Assembly: GCA_030734395.1 (NCBI GenBank) | Contig: JAUZTG010000029.1 | Coordinates: 2,728,001-2,792,000, forward strand | DNA length: 64,000 bases | Direction of reading: 5' to 3' | From: Sarocladium kiliense | Taxonomy: Eukaryota > Ascomycota > Sordariomycetes > Hypocreales > Sarocladiaceae | Shown here: piece after piece, positions 1 to 9,503 of the stretch | Numbering within the stretch: position 1 is the first letter of the stretch | Layout of the letters: every line of letters starts with the position of its first letter | Translations under genes and position numbers: made by a program | The notes under the pieces: generated by a model | The model's database searches: none | The model's input: only the letters and a program-made list of their open reading frames with translations | What the model was told of the DNA's origin: nothing

Positions 1-531
1 CGCTGAGGAAAATGTTGGTTGAGCTGTTGGGATTCTTTGCCGGCACATACGCGTATGTCTATAACTCCAGTTCTCTCCTGTCTTGTGGAACCTTACGCAG
101 AGAAGCGCAGAGATGGCCGCTGCCTCAACTGCATCAGCAGCACACATCACTGACGGCAGTACAGAAACGTGTTCGGCGTCAAGAACGGTGCTCCATTGCA
201 CGACCCCATCGCAGTTGCCGCACTGCTCATCGGCACCGCCGACGAAATCCCGTTCATGGAATGGCATGAAAAGAAGAGCGCTCACCCCAAGCACAACGAG
301 CGGTTTGATGTGCAGATCGTCACTGAAGGAACCTTCGAGGAAGCCAAGGCGAAGAAGTCGCAACTCGGCCGCACTATTACAAAAGCTCTCCCAGCTGGTG
401 AGGAGGGCGTCAGGATACCCAGAGGGTTGGATGTTGATCGGTTCTGGGCGGAGATAGAACAATGCGTGTCCCGTGCTGATGAGGTCAACACCAGAAATGG
501 CAAGACTTTCTGGGAGGAGTACAGGCCGTAG
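1..531 (+). CDS. Inosine-uridine preferring nucleoside hydrolase, C-terminal part (5' truncated by window edge)
   Basis: This is the C-terminal third of a nucleoside hydrolase (uridine/inosine nucleosidase, yeast Urh1 family), which splits ribonucleosides into ribose and base in purine/pyrimidine salvage. The reading frame enters at base 3 (LRK...). Exon A ends at 52 with donor GTATGT at 53. The intron is 53-164 (112 nt, CTGAC branch near 150, acceptor CAG). Exon B is 165-531. Joining them restores the family sequence TYANVFG followed by GAPLHDPIAVAALL, the conserved loop with the active-site HDP motif. The protein ends EEYRP. It converges on the RMD1-like gene with only 110 bp between stop codons. 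The substrate cannot be told from this part alone. The family call is firm; the N-terminal DxDPGxDD metal site lies outside the window. Confidence 0.85.
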
Positions 532-641
532 AAAAGATTTGCTTCAAGAGGAGAGAGGAGAGAATATATCGAAAAGTCAGGTCAAAATCGTCGTAAGAGT
601 TGGGTATCACTGATCTATCTCTCACCTCGCTCTATCCCTGA

Positions 642-1901
642 TCACCTCTCATATTTTCCCCTTGCCGCCTCCTTCTCCATCCCCCACTCCAGAACGATCC
701 TTCTCAGCTCAAACACCACCTCCACAGCAATCAACAAGATGATGATCAACTCCAGCCTCGTCCCATGTTGCTCACTCGACATCTCCCGCAAAACACTCGC
801 AATCTCCTGCGCATAGTCCATCTTCTGATTCAACGTCCTGATCCGCACGTTGACGTCCAACGCCCGGCCCACGAGCTCGTAGTAGCCCTCCAATCCTAGC
901 TCGGAGCGCGAGTCCCAGAAGATGTCGGGGAGGGAATCGGTGAGCTCGGAGTAATGGTTCAGTCGTGCTCGGAGGGAGAGAAGCTCTCCTGTCTTGCGGA
1001 GGATGAAATGGCGCGAGATTCGTGGCACTGATTTCCCCTTTGACAGCATTGCGGGGATATTGCGCGTTGATTCGAAGTAGTCAGTCAATGCGCTCTCAAG
1101 AACGGCCAGCTTTGTGCTCCTTGCCAGGCCACTTGAGAACGCGACCTTCGCCAACGTGGTATCCAGCATATTTCCATCTCTCGCCTCCCTCGCCGTGCCC
1201 AGCACGACCACATCACCCTTCAGCGTGCTTGTATCCCGTGCCGGGTCCGTCGTGAACTCCAGATCCTCCACTTCGCGCTGGTTCAGTGGGTGGGCTGCCT
1301 CTGCCGCTCGCAGGATTTGCTTCGTCACGATGTCAGGGGGGAGCGACCACGTCACGATCGTGCCCGATGGGAACACAAAGATGTCGCCCCCATTGACGCC
1401 TCTCGCGTGGACGACTTCGGCCGGGTCGAATCCCGTTCCATCAGGGTCGATTGCGAAGCCATGCGATGCCAAGATCTCCGTCACAGTGGCCATGTTGAAT
1501 GCTTCAGCCACACAAGTTGCTGAAACTAGCGTTGTAGGGTCGACATCCGGTACCGACGACTCAGCCTTCGAGGTTTTTCCGTCGGCAGCATTACGCTTCG
1601 GCTGTTGCGCGATGATGGCTACCCTCCGCAGCGAGTTCTTCGCCGTCGACGTACGTGTCGGTTTCCGCTTTGTCGCCGCGGGTGCCAGTTGCGATGCTTG
1701 AGTGCCTGAGGTCTCTAGAGATGCGTTGTGCTTGTCATCGTTCGCCGTGTTCGAGAGGTACGGGTTCGAGGTGAAGAAGGTGCGTCGACGTGGGAGGGCA
1801 CATTGTGGGCTGAGGTGGAAGGATCGACGGCAGAAAGGCGACGGCGTAGGGGTAGAATTTAGGCGGCTCAGGCTCGAAAGCCGGCTTGATAGGGGTCTCA
1901 T
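642..1901 (-). CDS. RMD1/RMND1-family (DUF155) mitochondrial protein
   Basis: A 419-residue protein with an Arg/Ser-rich, acid-poor N-terminus (MRPLSSRLSSLSRLNS...) typical of a mitochondrial presequence. It then has a low-complexity linker and a DUF155 domain from about residue 175 to 400. Conserved DUF155 features are visible: the HFILRKTGELLSLRARLN region, the WDSRSELGLEGYYELVG segment, and a C-terminal hydrophobic helix (LELIIILLIAVEVVFEL) that should anchor it in the inner membrane. Family members (human RMND1, yeast Mrx10/Rmd1) act in mitochondrial translation or organisation, with the biochemistry unsettled. It appears to be a single exon. The ATG at 1901 was chosen because it gives the presequence; 316 bp separate it from the upstream same-strand gene. 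It could be the Mrx10 ortholog, but paralogs exist in fungi. Confidence 0.85.
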   Translation of the reverse strand: MRPLSSRLSSLSRLNSTPTPSPFCRRSFHLSPQCALPRRRTFFTSNPYLSNTANDDKHNASLETSGTQASQLAPAATKRKPTRTSTAKNSLRRVAIIAQQPKRNAADGKTSKAESSVPDVDPTTLVSATCVAEAFNMATVTEILASHGFAIDPDGTGFDPAEVVHARGVNGGDIFVFPSGTIVTWSLPPDIVTKQILRAAEAAHPLNQREVEDLEFTTDPARDTSTLKGDVVVLGTAREARDGNMLDTTLAKVAFSSGLARSTKLAVLESALTDYFESTRNIPAMLSKGKSVPRISRHFILRKTGELLSLRARLNHYSELTDSLPDIFWDSRSELGLEGYYELVGRALDVNVRIRTLNQKMDYAQEIASVLREMSSEQHGTRLELIIILLIAVEVVFELRRIVLEWGMEKEAARGKYER

Positions 1902-2217
1902 TGTGGTATGCGATGCATATCAATGCGTAGATTCGTGCGTGTCGTGATGTTTGAAGCACCGTTGACTCGTCAAGGTTCAGGGTCTTTGCTAATTCTTGGC
2001 TCAGAGGCTTCAAGTGAGGAGCCTTAGCGGGTGTTACGTAACCAGCAATGACTTACACCAACAATTGCGACCAAAAAATATTCGACAGGGAGCTTTTTGA
2101 TCCCTCAAGAAGATATGCTCTCTTTTATCATAAAGTTTGAGTAAACTATAGTGGTAAGCTTTTGTTGCTGTCCGCTGTTCTATCCTGAGGCCTTGCAAGA
2201 TCCTTCGGTGCCCCCCC

Positions 2218-3968
2218 TCAGCGCGAAATGGACCAGTCATACTCCCAATTCAACTTCCCATCAACAATAAGCTTATATTCGAGCTTGAGTGATTTTGGAT
2301 CCGTGGTATCGAAAGATGCGATGCCGAACTTCGAGTTTCCCCAAGGCCAGTTGTACACTGACTGGTCCGTGCTGGTATCAACCTCACGGTAATGCCGGGA
2401 GAATGGTTCAAAGAATTGACTTAGGGGCGAGGTCGAGAATTCTATGACGGGCCTCTGAGAGTCAGAGTGAGCTGGAAAGATGGTTGTGGCGTGCTCGTGG
2501 CGATCCTGCGATTGGTGTTAGATGATGTGACAGAGTCGCTGAACCAAGGGTCACGGCCCGACGAGAAATAGCAACGACCACGTGAGGCGAATAGAGAGGA
2601 AACACGTTGAGGGAAGGCAATGAATGCGTAAATCAGGATGTTAGGATTACTCACGCCACTCAGGATGATCACGCCTTCGGTCGCCTTCATCTTGTCGAGA
2701 ATGTAATTCCTCTCCCAGAGATACCCTGCCCAGCTGTCGTTCTTGTCTGGTCCCTGCCAATTCTGGGTGAACGGCACGCTGCTGACCACAACCTTCCACT
2801 TCTTCTCCTTGGCCAACCACTTCTCAAGGTCAGTCCGCTGCTCCAGTCCGAGCATGGTCTTATGGCTGTCATCCGCAAGCCCTTGGTTTGAACGATACCT
2901 CCGAGTATCAAGTACAAAGAATGCTACATCGCCCTTTTCGAAAGTGAAGTGCGTCTTGCTAGCTCCGAAGACTGAGGATGGATTGGCTGCGCCTTGGTAT
3001 TCGTGGAAGGGTGCCATGGCAGGCTTGTACAGGCCCTCTTCACCGTCTGATGCATAGTAGTCGTTAATGATCTCGTGATCGTCATACACGTGAACCCAAG
3101 GGACGGCGCGAAGTGCAGGCGACCAACTTGGGGAAGCATATACCTGACGGTAGGTCCTTCTGTAGTGTTCTTTAGACCATCCGTAAGGTACCGGGAGGTC
3201 GATGTAGATGAAGTCGCCGAGGAAGAGCATCATATCGAAAGGGTCTCCTGAATAGTAGTCTGAGAGGTGCTCGAAGCCTTTTACACGAAGGCCGTGTGAA
3301 AGCGGGTTGTATGGGTAGAATGGCTTGATGCAGCTCGTCGAAGCTAAGCTCCATTGCTTAGGGGTTTTCGAGGCCGTTTTGAATGATCCCGCATGGCTTG
3401 CATTGGTAGTGTAGAGGTACTCGGTGTCTGGGTTGAGACCGTTGAAGGTATAAGTGGCTGTGAAGTCTTCGGTCTGCGATACCTTGATGACTTGCGATGA
3501 GATGAGAGAACTGTCAGCCAGAGATAATTTCATCTCAACATGTGTCGGGAACTGCGAAGGTGCTCTAAGGACCACTCTTGAAGAGCTTTCGTCAACATAG
3601 CCAACTCTAGCGAAACTGAGCTCCTGCGACTGGTGGAAGATCTCTCCTCTGTAGAGAAGGTCAAGTACCGCCGCCAGTGACAGAGCGTTTAAAAGGACTG
3701 TAAACAGGCTGAGACGCGGCTGTCGCCTGTCAATCAAGCCGAGCGTGAGAATGGACCACCATTTGTGTCGCACACGGCTGCGGCGCATTACCGTAGCCAG
3801 GCCAGCGACGTAGACGAGGAAGCTGAGGTAGATGTAATTGAGATAGAACTTCCCGATAGGATGCTATGGCTTGGTCAGTTATGCCTCATGCCAGCAAGGA
3901 CCGCAAACACTTGCATGACGAACGAAAAAGAAGCTAGTCCCACGCAACGCCAGTGTCGTTGAGGCCAT
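2218..3968 (-). CDS. PhoD-like alkaline phosphatase/metallophosphatase, membrane-anchored
   Basis: Probable exons on the minus strand: 3968-3909 (tentative), 3863-2655 and 2505-2218, giving about 518 residues. The intron 2506-2654 is well supported because splicing restores the PhoD metal-site motif SGDRHEH and the usual C-terminal EFSTSPLS region. Other PhoD-like motifs are ASTSC near residue 195, LGDFIYID (Asp near 237), a VYDDHEI metal motif near 281-284, and FVLDTRRY. Two hydrophobic stretches near residues 25-43 and 71-91 suggest an N-terminal membrane anchor. The first exon (20 codons, 45-nt intron, AACTGAC branch) is less certain; M at 3788 is an internal fallback. The family releases phosphate from phosphodiesters or monoesters. 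It is divergent from a GIT1-like transporter, and the shared intergenic region has two CACGTG motifs, so a phosphate-scavenging role is plausible but inferred. Confidence 0.85.
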
Positions 3969-4384
3969 TGCAGCCTCTATCAGTGACAGCAAAAACATCT
4001 TGACTTTTGCTCAGGTTTACCCAACAACCATTCGACGACTTCGTCTCCTTGACTTGGCCACAATGATTATTGAACCCTCAAGCATCAATCTGAGTGTGGT
4101 TGTTGGGGGACCAGTCTGCCCTGTCGGAAGTCGGCAGCCAAGCCAGCCACACCCGTCCGCCCAACTCTCCTCCATCCACCACGCGACAAAAGACCTCATC
4201 CATTGCCAATCTTTTTTGCTTGCCCTCTCTCCTCGTACTACGACTCCCTAATTCCAATCAAAGCTGCATACTTGAAGAACTGCCGCGAACGCCACCATCG
4301 GGCAATCGCCCGATAGCGACCGGAGAAACACCCGACAGTGGATCCCCGTCACCTGCAGCGGCCTGTCCCATGTCTGGACGGGGC

Positions 4385-4390
4385 CACGTG
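4385..4390. promoter_or_regulatory. CACGTG box (Pho4/NUC-1-type E-box candidate)
   Basis: Perfect CACGTG palindrome about 417 bp upstream of the phosphatase ATG and 870 bp upstream of the transporter ATG. The fungal phosphate regulators Pho4 and NUC-1 bind this core, but so do other bHLH proteins. About 0.3 copies are expected by chance in this 1.3 kb, so the evidence is modest. Confidence 0.35.
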
Positions 4391-4796
4391 CAGTCGCCGG
4401 GCCCGGTTCTTCGGCAAACTAATTGTGGACGGGAGTTGCGCCATGTCCCGGGAGGTGAATCGATGGACAGGGGCCAAGGCTTGGCAGGTCCTCCATCAAA
4501 GCATGTCTGCACGCAGGGCGCCAGGCAGGGGTTGAGGCTTGTTTTCTAGCCTTGCTCGACGCACAATTATGAGAGTCAGTGTCTGGCTTAAGTGACTCCA
4601 GTGGAGGGTCCATGTACTGTAACCTTACGTTACACGGCACCTCTTCTTATCTTCTCTGGGTCTCAAGACTTTATGCCGCTGATCTTCTCTCCCACAGTCC
4701 GTACGAACCAAGAACCTAAGGGATCCTCCAACTAAGAGTACCCCCATGTCATCATCAATTGCTAGTCAAGGAGCAACACGAGTACCGTAGACAGCC

Positions 4797-4802
4797 CACG
4801 TG
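4797..4802. promoter_or_regulatory. Second CACGTG box in the same divergent promoter
   Basis: Second perfect CACGTG, about 459 bp upstream of the transporter ATG and 829 bp from the phosphatase ATG. Two copies in one divergent promoter between phosphate-related genes make Pho4/NUC-1-type control a reasonable hypothesis. Confidence 0.35.
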
Positions 4803-5260
4803 CGTCTTCTTCTCAGTGTCGTTTTGCAAGCTTTTGCAAAGGGCCCGTGGTTTGCCCGTGTGCTCTCTCATCCAACATGTAAGGAAACTACTTTTCGAAG
4901 ATAGCTCGCGTGCCTCTTCCATAATCCACCCGTAACATCGTATACCATTATCGCGTACATTATCCACTTAATAGTCTCAAATCGACTGGGCCCTGTGGAC
5001 TGCCAGAACCACGCTCCTGGAAAGGGATTCCATGCCATGTGGCTCCTCAAATAAGGCTTCCAATGACATCTTTGGGAGCATAAACGTGTCGTCGGGCTTC
5101 TCCCGCCGCCTATCGATCATCATCAATCATCCAAATTCTTGTCGCTGTGTATAAGAGGAATATCAACTGCCGTCAAGATGGTGAGTGAATGTTTGCAAGC
5201 AACAAGGATCACAAGCCAGTCACCTGCGAGTCACCAGAAGATCTTTCACCGTGGACAGCT

Positions 5261-6456
5261 ATGGCTTCTCAACCTGAGCCCAGTATGGACGCTCAGCAGT
5301 CTAAGGAGGCTGCCATTGTTGGCGTCGACTCGGCCTCCTCCTCTGACGGCCAGACACCTGTGGCTCCTCCCGGTCGCCAGGCCGGCAAGCTCGACGTTCT
5401 CGTTCAAGGCGTTGCCCTCTTCTCTGATGGTTACAACATCCAGGTCATTGGTTACATGAACAGTGTACTGAAGAAGCTGTAAGTGTGCATGGTCAATCGC
5501 TCGTAACAATGACTTACAACGGATCAGGTACCCTGAGGTCATGACTTCGAGCATGAGGTCCCAATTGTCAAACTCGATTCTTATCGGTGACATCTTCGGT
5601 ATGATCTTGTTCGGTCTTTGCATCGACAAGTTCGGCCGCAAGATCGGCATCATCCTGACTACCGCCTTCCTCGTTCTCGTAAGTCTGAAACTCCACTTAT
5701 CAAGTAATTGGTAGTCTGACCAGGACAGGGTATCATCATCGCGACCGCCGCCCACGGCACCAGTGTCCAGGGCATGTTCTGGATGATGATCATCGGTCGC
5801 GGTATTGCTGGTGTGGGTGCCGGAGGCGAATACACCGTTTGCACCTCCCAGGCTATTGAGTGCGCTGATAGCACGGAGGCGATGCGACGTCGTCGAGGTT
5901 TGCTTGTCGCCGTTTCCACGAACGCTGCCATTATCTCCGGTTTCGTCGGATCCAGTATTGTCTCCCTGATCGTCATCGCTGCTTACAATGGCACAACATC
6001 CGACGGCATCTGGCGAATCTGTTTCGGAATTGGCATCATTGTGGGTTCCCATCCCTCCCATGGATTACACAGAAGTCTAACGTGTGCCAGCTTCCCTTGT
6101 CAATCTTTTTCTTCCGTATGCGGCTTTCCGACTCTTCGCAATACGAGAGGCACGCGATCCAGAAGAACGTCCCCTACAAGCTTGCACTCAAGTTATATTG
6201 GAAGCCCCTACTCGGCTGCTGCGGTGCCTGGTTCCTGTATGATGCTGTCATCTACCCCTTCAACCTCCTCGGCCCAACTTTTGTCGCTGGTTTCAGCTCC
6301 AACGACGGTTCTATCATCCAGTCTGTCGGCTGGTCGGCACTCATCAACTTCTTCGCTCTGCCCGGTGCCTTGGGGTCCAAGTGTGGCTCGCTCCGTGCGC
6401 TCCGTGTGGCGGTGCGTAATTCTCCGTCATGTACAACTCCCAGGACCATCAAGTAG
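5261..6456 (+). pseudogene. GIT1-like glycerophosphodiester (MFS) transporter, C-terminally truncated
   Basis: Exons 5261-5478, 5528-5678, 5729-6040 and 6091-6456 join in phase to give 348 residues. The first three introns show GTAAGT, GTAAGT and GTGGGT donors. The product matches the major facilitator branch containing yeast Git1 (glycerophosphoinositol permease): GVALFSDGYNIQVIGYMNS in helix 1, the loop DKFGRKIG, GRGIAGVGAGGEY, and AVSTNAAIISGFVGS. Family members are about 500-550 residues with 12 helices. Here the sequence is normal through NFFALPGA, then runs into an unrelated tail and a TAG at 6454. A short stretch in another frame at about 6420-6520 (AGACLGKIYGKIVSF) may be a remnant of a later helix, which suggests an internal deletion plus frameshift. 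The start could also be ATG 5189. Probably non-functional, unless the truncation is an assembly error. Confidence 0.65.
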
Positions 6457-7111
6457 CTGGGGCATGTCTGGGCAAAATTTATGGCAAAATTGTCTCCTTC
6501 AGTAGATCACCATACTCATTCCAGATTGACGACCCTGGAGTTACCAATTAAGTGAATCCGGGTCTTGCAGACAGATAGACTAGGAGGAACCTGTAGACCA
6601 CGTCGTCGATGGAGTGTAGTCTTCATTCATGATGTGGATAAAGGTGTACATATGGCTTCACGGTGGTTCGGAGCCATTTTAGCACAAGTATGCAGGTTCT
6701 CAGAGCTTCTGGGATGAAAATATGAGCCGGACAGGAGAGGATGGAGGTCAAAACAAGACTCCGGTTTGCGATAGAGCAAATACGTGAGATCTACCCAGCC
6801 AATGGGCGATACCGAGAGTGATAGAGATAAAATGCACCCAGCAAGTCTATTCCATAATTGCAAAGTATCCTGCCTCCCAATGCCGAACCAAATGAGCAAG
6901 ACCAAGCACAAACACCACCTTTCGTCCCCATCTGCGCCACAGCCAAAACTCATTCTGCCCACGCCCAGCTGGCTACCAGAGGGTATCGACCGCATGCCAA
7001 AAGAAACCACAATTTCGTGAAATCATAATAACCAGTCGTACGAGCTCAGTCTTCTCGTAGAGACGGAGAGACCCAAGCCACACGCTTCAGTACTTGCTAG
7101 ACATCCATTCC
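6457..7111. other. Intergenic region, remnant of transporter 3' end and tamA 3' flank
   Basis: About 650 bp between the truncated transporter and the convergent tamA stop. Apart from the possible transporter remnant up to about 6550, I see no gene or repeat. Confidence 0.6.
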
Positions 7112-9488
7112 TTACATCCGCGTTGCATAGCTGTCATCCATCTCTTCATCACTGCTGTCATCGTAATCTGCACTCTGCGGACTCTGGGCGTTGCTGACAT
7201 CCCGGCTCGGTACATTGCTGAAATGGCCAATGACGCTTCCGGGACCTGAGTAGGATCCCGGACCTGACATTGGGGCGAAGTCGGTTGTGCTTTCGCTGCG
7301 ACTCATGGAAGGCTTTTCAGGAAGCTGCTTGAGCAGACCGGTCGAGATATCCAACATGGTCATGGCAAATTCTGTCAGTCCCTTGCTCTCTCCCGGCTTC
7401 GAGCTAACGGAGAGTGTCCATCTGTACTCTCCAAGCCTTCGGCGGTACCAATCTGCCTCCTCTTTTCCCGGAGAGGTTGCCCAAAGCAGTGACCCGAATG
7501 TTCCAATCAAGGCAAAATTTGTTTTGGATGCAAAGTACCAGAAGGCGCGGAGGTGGTTAGGTGTGAGACGGTTCACAAAGTCCATGGCTGAAATCAGACG
7601 CGCCTTAGCAGCGCTGCGGCAAATATGCTGGACGTAGGGATCGACGTTGGACGCTGTGGATGCGAGTGACCGGATGATGCGGCGATGAAGAGTGATCTCA
7701 GTCGCAAAGTAAGCCAAGTGAAGATATCCGACGCTGGACAACCGGTTTTGTATGTTTCCGGATCCATAAGAAGAGTCGAGCCGTATACTTTGCGGAAGCC
7801 CGCCGTACCAATCCTTGAGCTTGAGTTGGATGGGCTTCGCCATTGACAACACCAACTGAGTGCCCTGCGCACCAGCCTCCGTGACATTTTGCATGGCATT
7901 GAGCGTGTAGAAAGTGTCGAGAATCTCCGCTAGGATCTCGGACAGCTGCACGACCCGCGTAAACAACAGTCTCCCTCTCTCGATGTCCTGCTTCTCCTCA
8001 ATGTCATTCTCTTCCCATTCAACGTCGGGAAAGTCATTCGCCGTTAGTGGCCGTACCGCCCAATTCGTTGAGAATATATGCGAAGGTCGACCATGGACCA
8101 AAGCTCCCCATTTATCTTGCATGTAGAGTGCCCAAGCAAGGCGCTTCCGCAGCCCTCTCTCCCACGGAGGGATTTTCCACGTCGAGCAGTCGAGATGGAG
8201 ACCAAGCTCTTGAGCAATAGCAACCAGCTGCGCCGTCGGCGCCCATTGATCTCCTTCGGGGCGCTGCGACAGTAGGAGCCCGGCCTGCACTGTCGACAGC
8301 TTTGGCCGGTACATAGCATCGGCAAGAGTTGACCGAATGATTCTTTCGAGTTCTCGAACATTGGGCTTCGGTGATTGTGCCAGCTCCTCGGAATGATGCC
8401 ACCAGTTGATCGCTAAAATGTACACCGCGGCGAGGATCGGAGGCGTGAATTCACGGTAAGACCGCTCATACTTTTCGATGAAGACGTGCTTCTGAATGAT
8501 GGGGAAGCCAGGGTGGACTACTCGGAAATAGAGGTCGATTAACTTCCTCCCGTGAGGAGCGACCACCGCTTCGATAGCGTCCAAGTCCTGTGTGACATGC
8601 TCATGACCGGGAGTGTTATAGTCTGGTAACATGAGGAATGTGTCGTTGTCGCCCACCCGGCGCAGCGTTCCGCGTGAGAGCAGGCTCTCGTCGTGAGGGT
8701 CAAAGGAAGAGAGGTTGATAAGAGACGGCTCGAAATCGGTAGTCGGGCCAATGTACTGGCTGTAACGATCGTCTTGCAGCCCCAGCGTCCTCTTCAGCAT
8801 GGTAGGGCCACCAACGTTGGCCATATCCTCGAGGAAGGAGCTGCTGGCGGCAGTGCTGGAGAGGCTGGAGTTTGGGTGTCGTCTCCGAGAGGAGACACCA
8901 GGGGAGCTATGGAAATGAGGCATGTGTCAGCTTTGGCGCTCCATAAAACTATCAAATACCTGACAGCACATGTCTATACAGGTCGAAGCCCGTTCTTGCC
9001 CGCGTGGGAGGCAAGATCCGGGGGAGTGGAGTACATATAAGTGTGGCCAGGGCACACGGGAGACAGGCGTCGCATATCAGGGGACAAGGACCAATCGGGA
9101 GGGAGGGAACTGACCGCTTGCCTATAGAATCATCCGGGTGCTCCCCATTCAACTTCCTCTTTCGAGATTGGGGGCTAGTGGAGGTTACTAGAGAGCACTC
9201 GCAGCCGTTGACTTGACAGGGAATACAGCCTTCGTCGTCGTCGGTACTACTCATCGTACAACGAGTTCCTGCGTGGCGACATGCGTGACAAGGCGGAACG
9301 GAAGCACCGTTGAGAGATGCTGAAGCAGAGCGAGACACTGAGCCAGCAGCTGACGATCTGGCATGTAGACTGCTCCCCAATTCGAGCCGTTGAAAACTAT
9401 CAGTGCGGCTTACTGTTGGCTCTGGTCGGGGAGGTTTAGGCGCAATGGCGATAGGAGCCGTGCGCTGGACGACAGGGTGGTTGGCCAT
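7112..9488 (-). CDS. tamA: TamA/Dal81-type Zn2Cys6 transcriptional co-regulator of nitrogen metabolism
   Basis: Two exons, 9488-9115 and 8906-7112, join in phase (CG+C codes Arg) to give 722 residues; the intron is 208 nt with an AGCTGAC branch and CATAG acceptor. Exon 1 carries an N-terminal low-complexity region and a Zn2Cys6-like cluster (Cys 67, 70, 77, 88, 91 and 96 or 98). Exon 2 carries the long fungal transcription-factor homology domain. The segment GRPSHIFSTNWAVRPLTAND followed by an acidic stretch is characteristic of TamA in Aspergillus and Dal81/Uga35 in yeast. These proteins work in the nucleus as co-activators with pathway-specific regulators for GABA, urea and other nitrogen sources. 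The cluster lacks the usual basic residues between Cys 2 and Cys 3 (RHAGTR); the TamA zinc cluster is reported to be dispensable. The C-terminus is Ser/Asp/Glu-rich. The length matches Aspergillus TamA closely. Confidence 0.87.
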
Positions 9489-9491
9489 GTT

Positions 9492-9503
9492 GGGGGGGGG
9501 GGG
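9492..9503 (+). repeat. G12 homopolymer just upstream of the tamA start codon
   Basis: A run of 12 G on the plus strand, read as C12 in the tamA sense direction, ending three bases before the tamA ATG at 9488. If transcribed, it places a C-tract in the immediate 5' leader. Homopolymers of this length are prone to length change and to sequencing error. Confidence 0.7.

Larger units (their letters stand above)
3969..5260. other. Divergent intergenic region between PhoD-like phosphatase and GIT1-like transporter
   Basis: About 1.3 kb without a supportable gene. It separates two divergently transcribed genes that may both concern phosphate acquisition. ORFs here are short, overlap on both strands and carry no recognisable motif. 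It holds two CACGTG palindromes, listed separately. An ATG at 5178 followed directly by a donor-like GTGAGT could mark a 5' leader intron of the transporter, but I could not close it in frame. Confidence 0.6.

Noticed and set aside
49..54. ACGCGT at the nucleoside hydrolase exon end, and another near 39648 in the Ca2+-ATPase gene
   Set aside because: Both lie in coding sequence and are single copies. About 15 ACGCGT hexamers are expected by chance in 64 kb.
1420..1445. tRNA B-box-like sequence (GGTCGAATCCCG)
   Set aside because: It lacks the GGTTC core, has no A-box or acceptor stem around it, and lies inside the conserved RMD1-like coding sequence. No other convincing tRNA signal was seen.
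5246..6061. 271-codon minus-strand ORF opposite the GIT1-like gene
   Set aside because: It spans several introns of the transporter and reads as low-complexity antisense sequence. The transporter exons explain the region.
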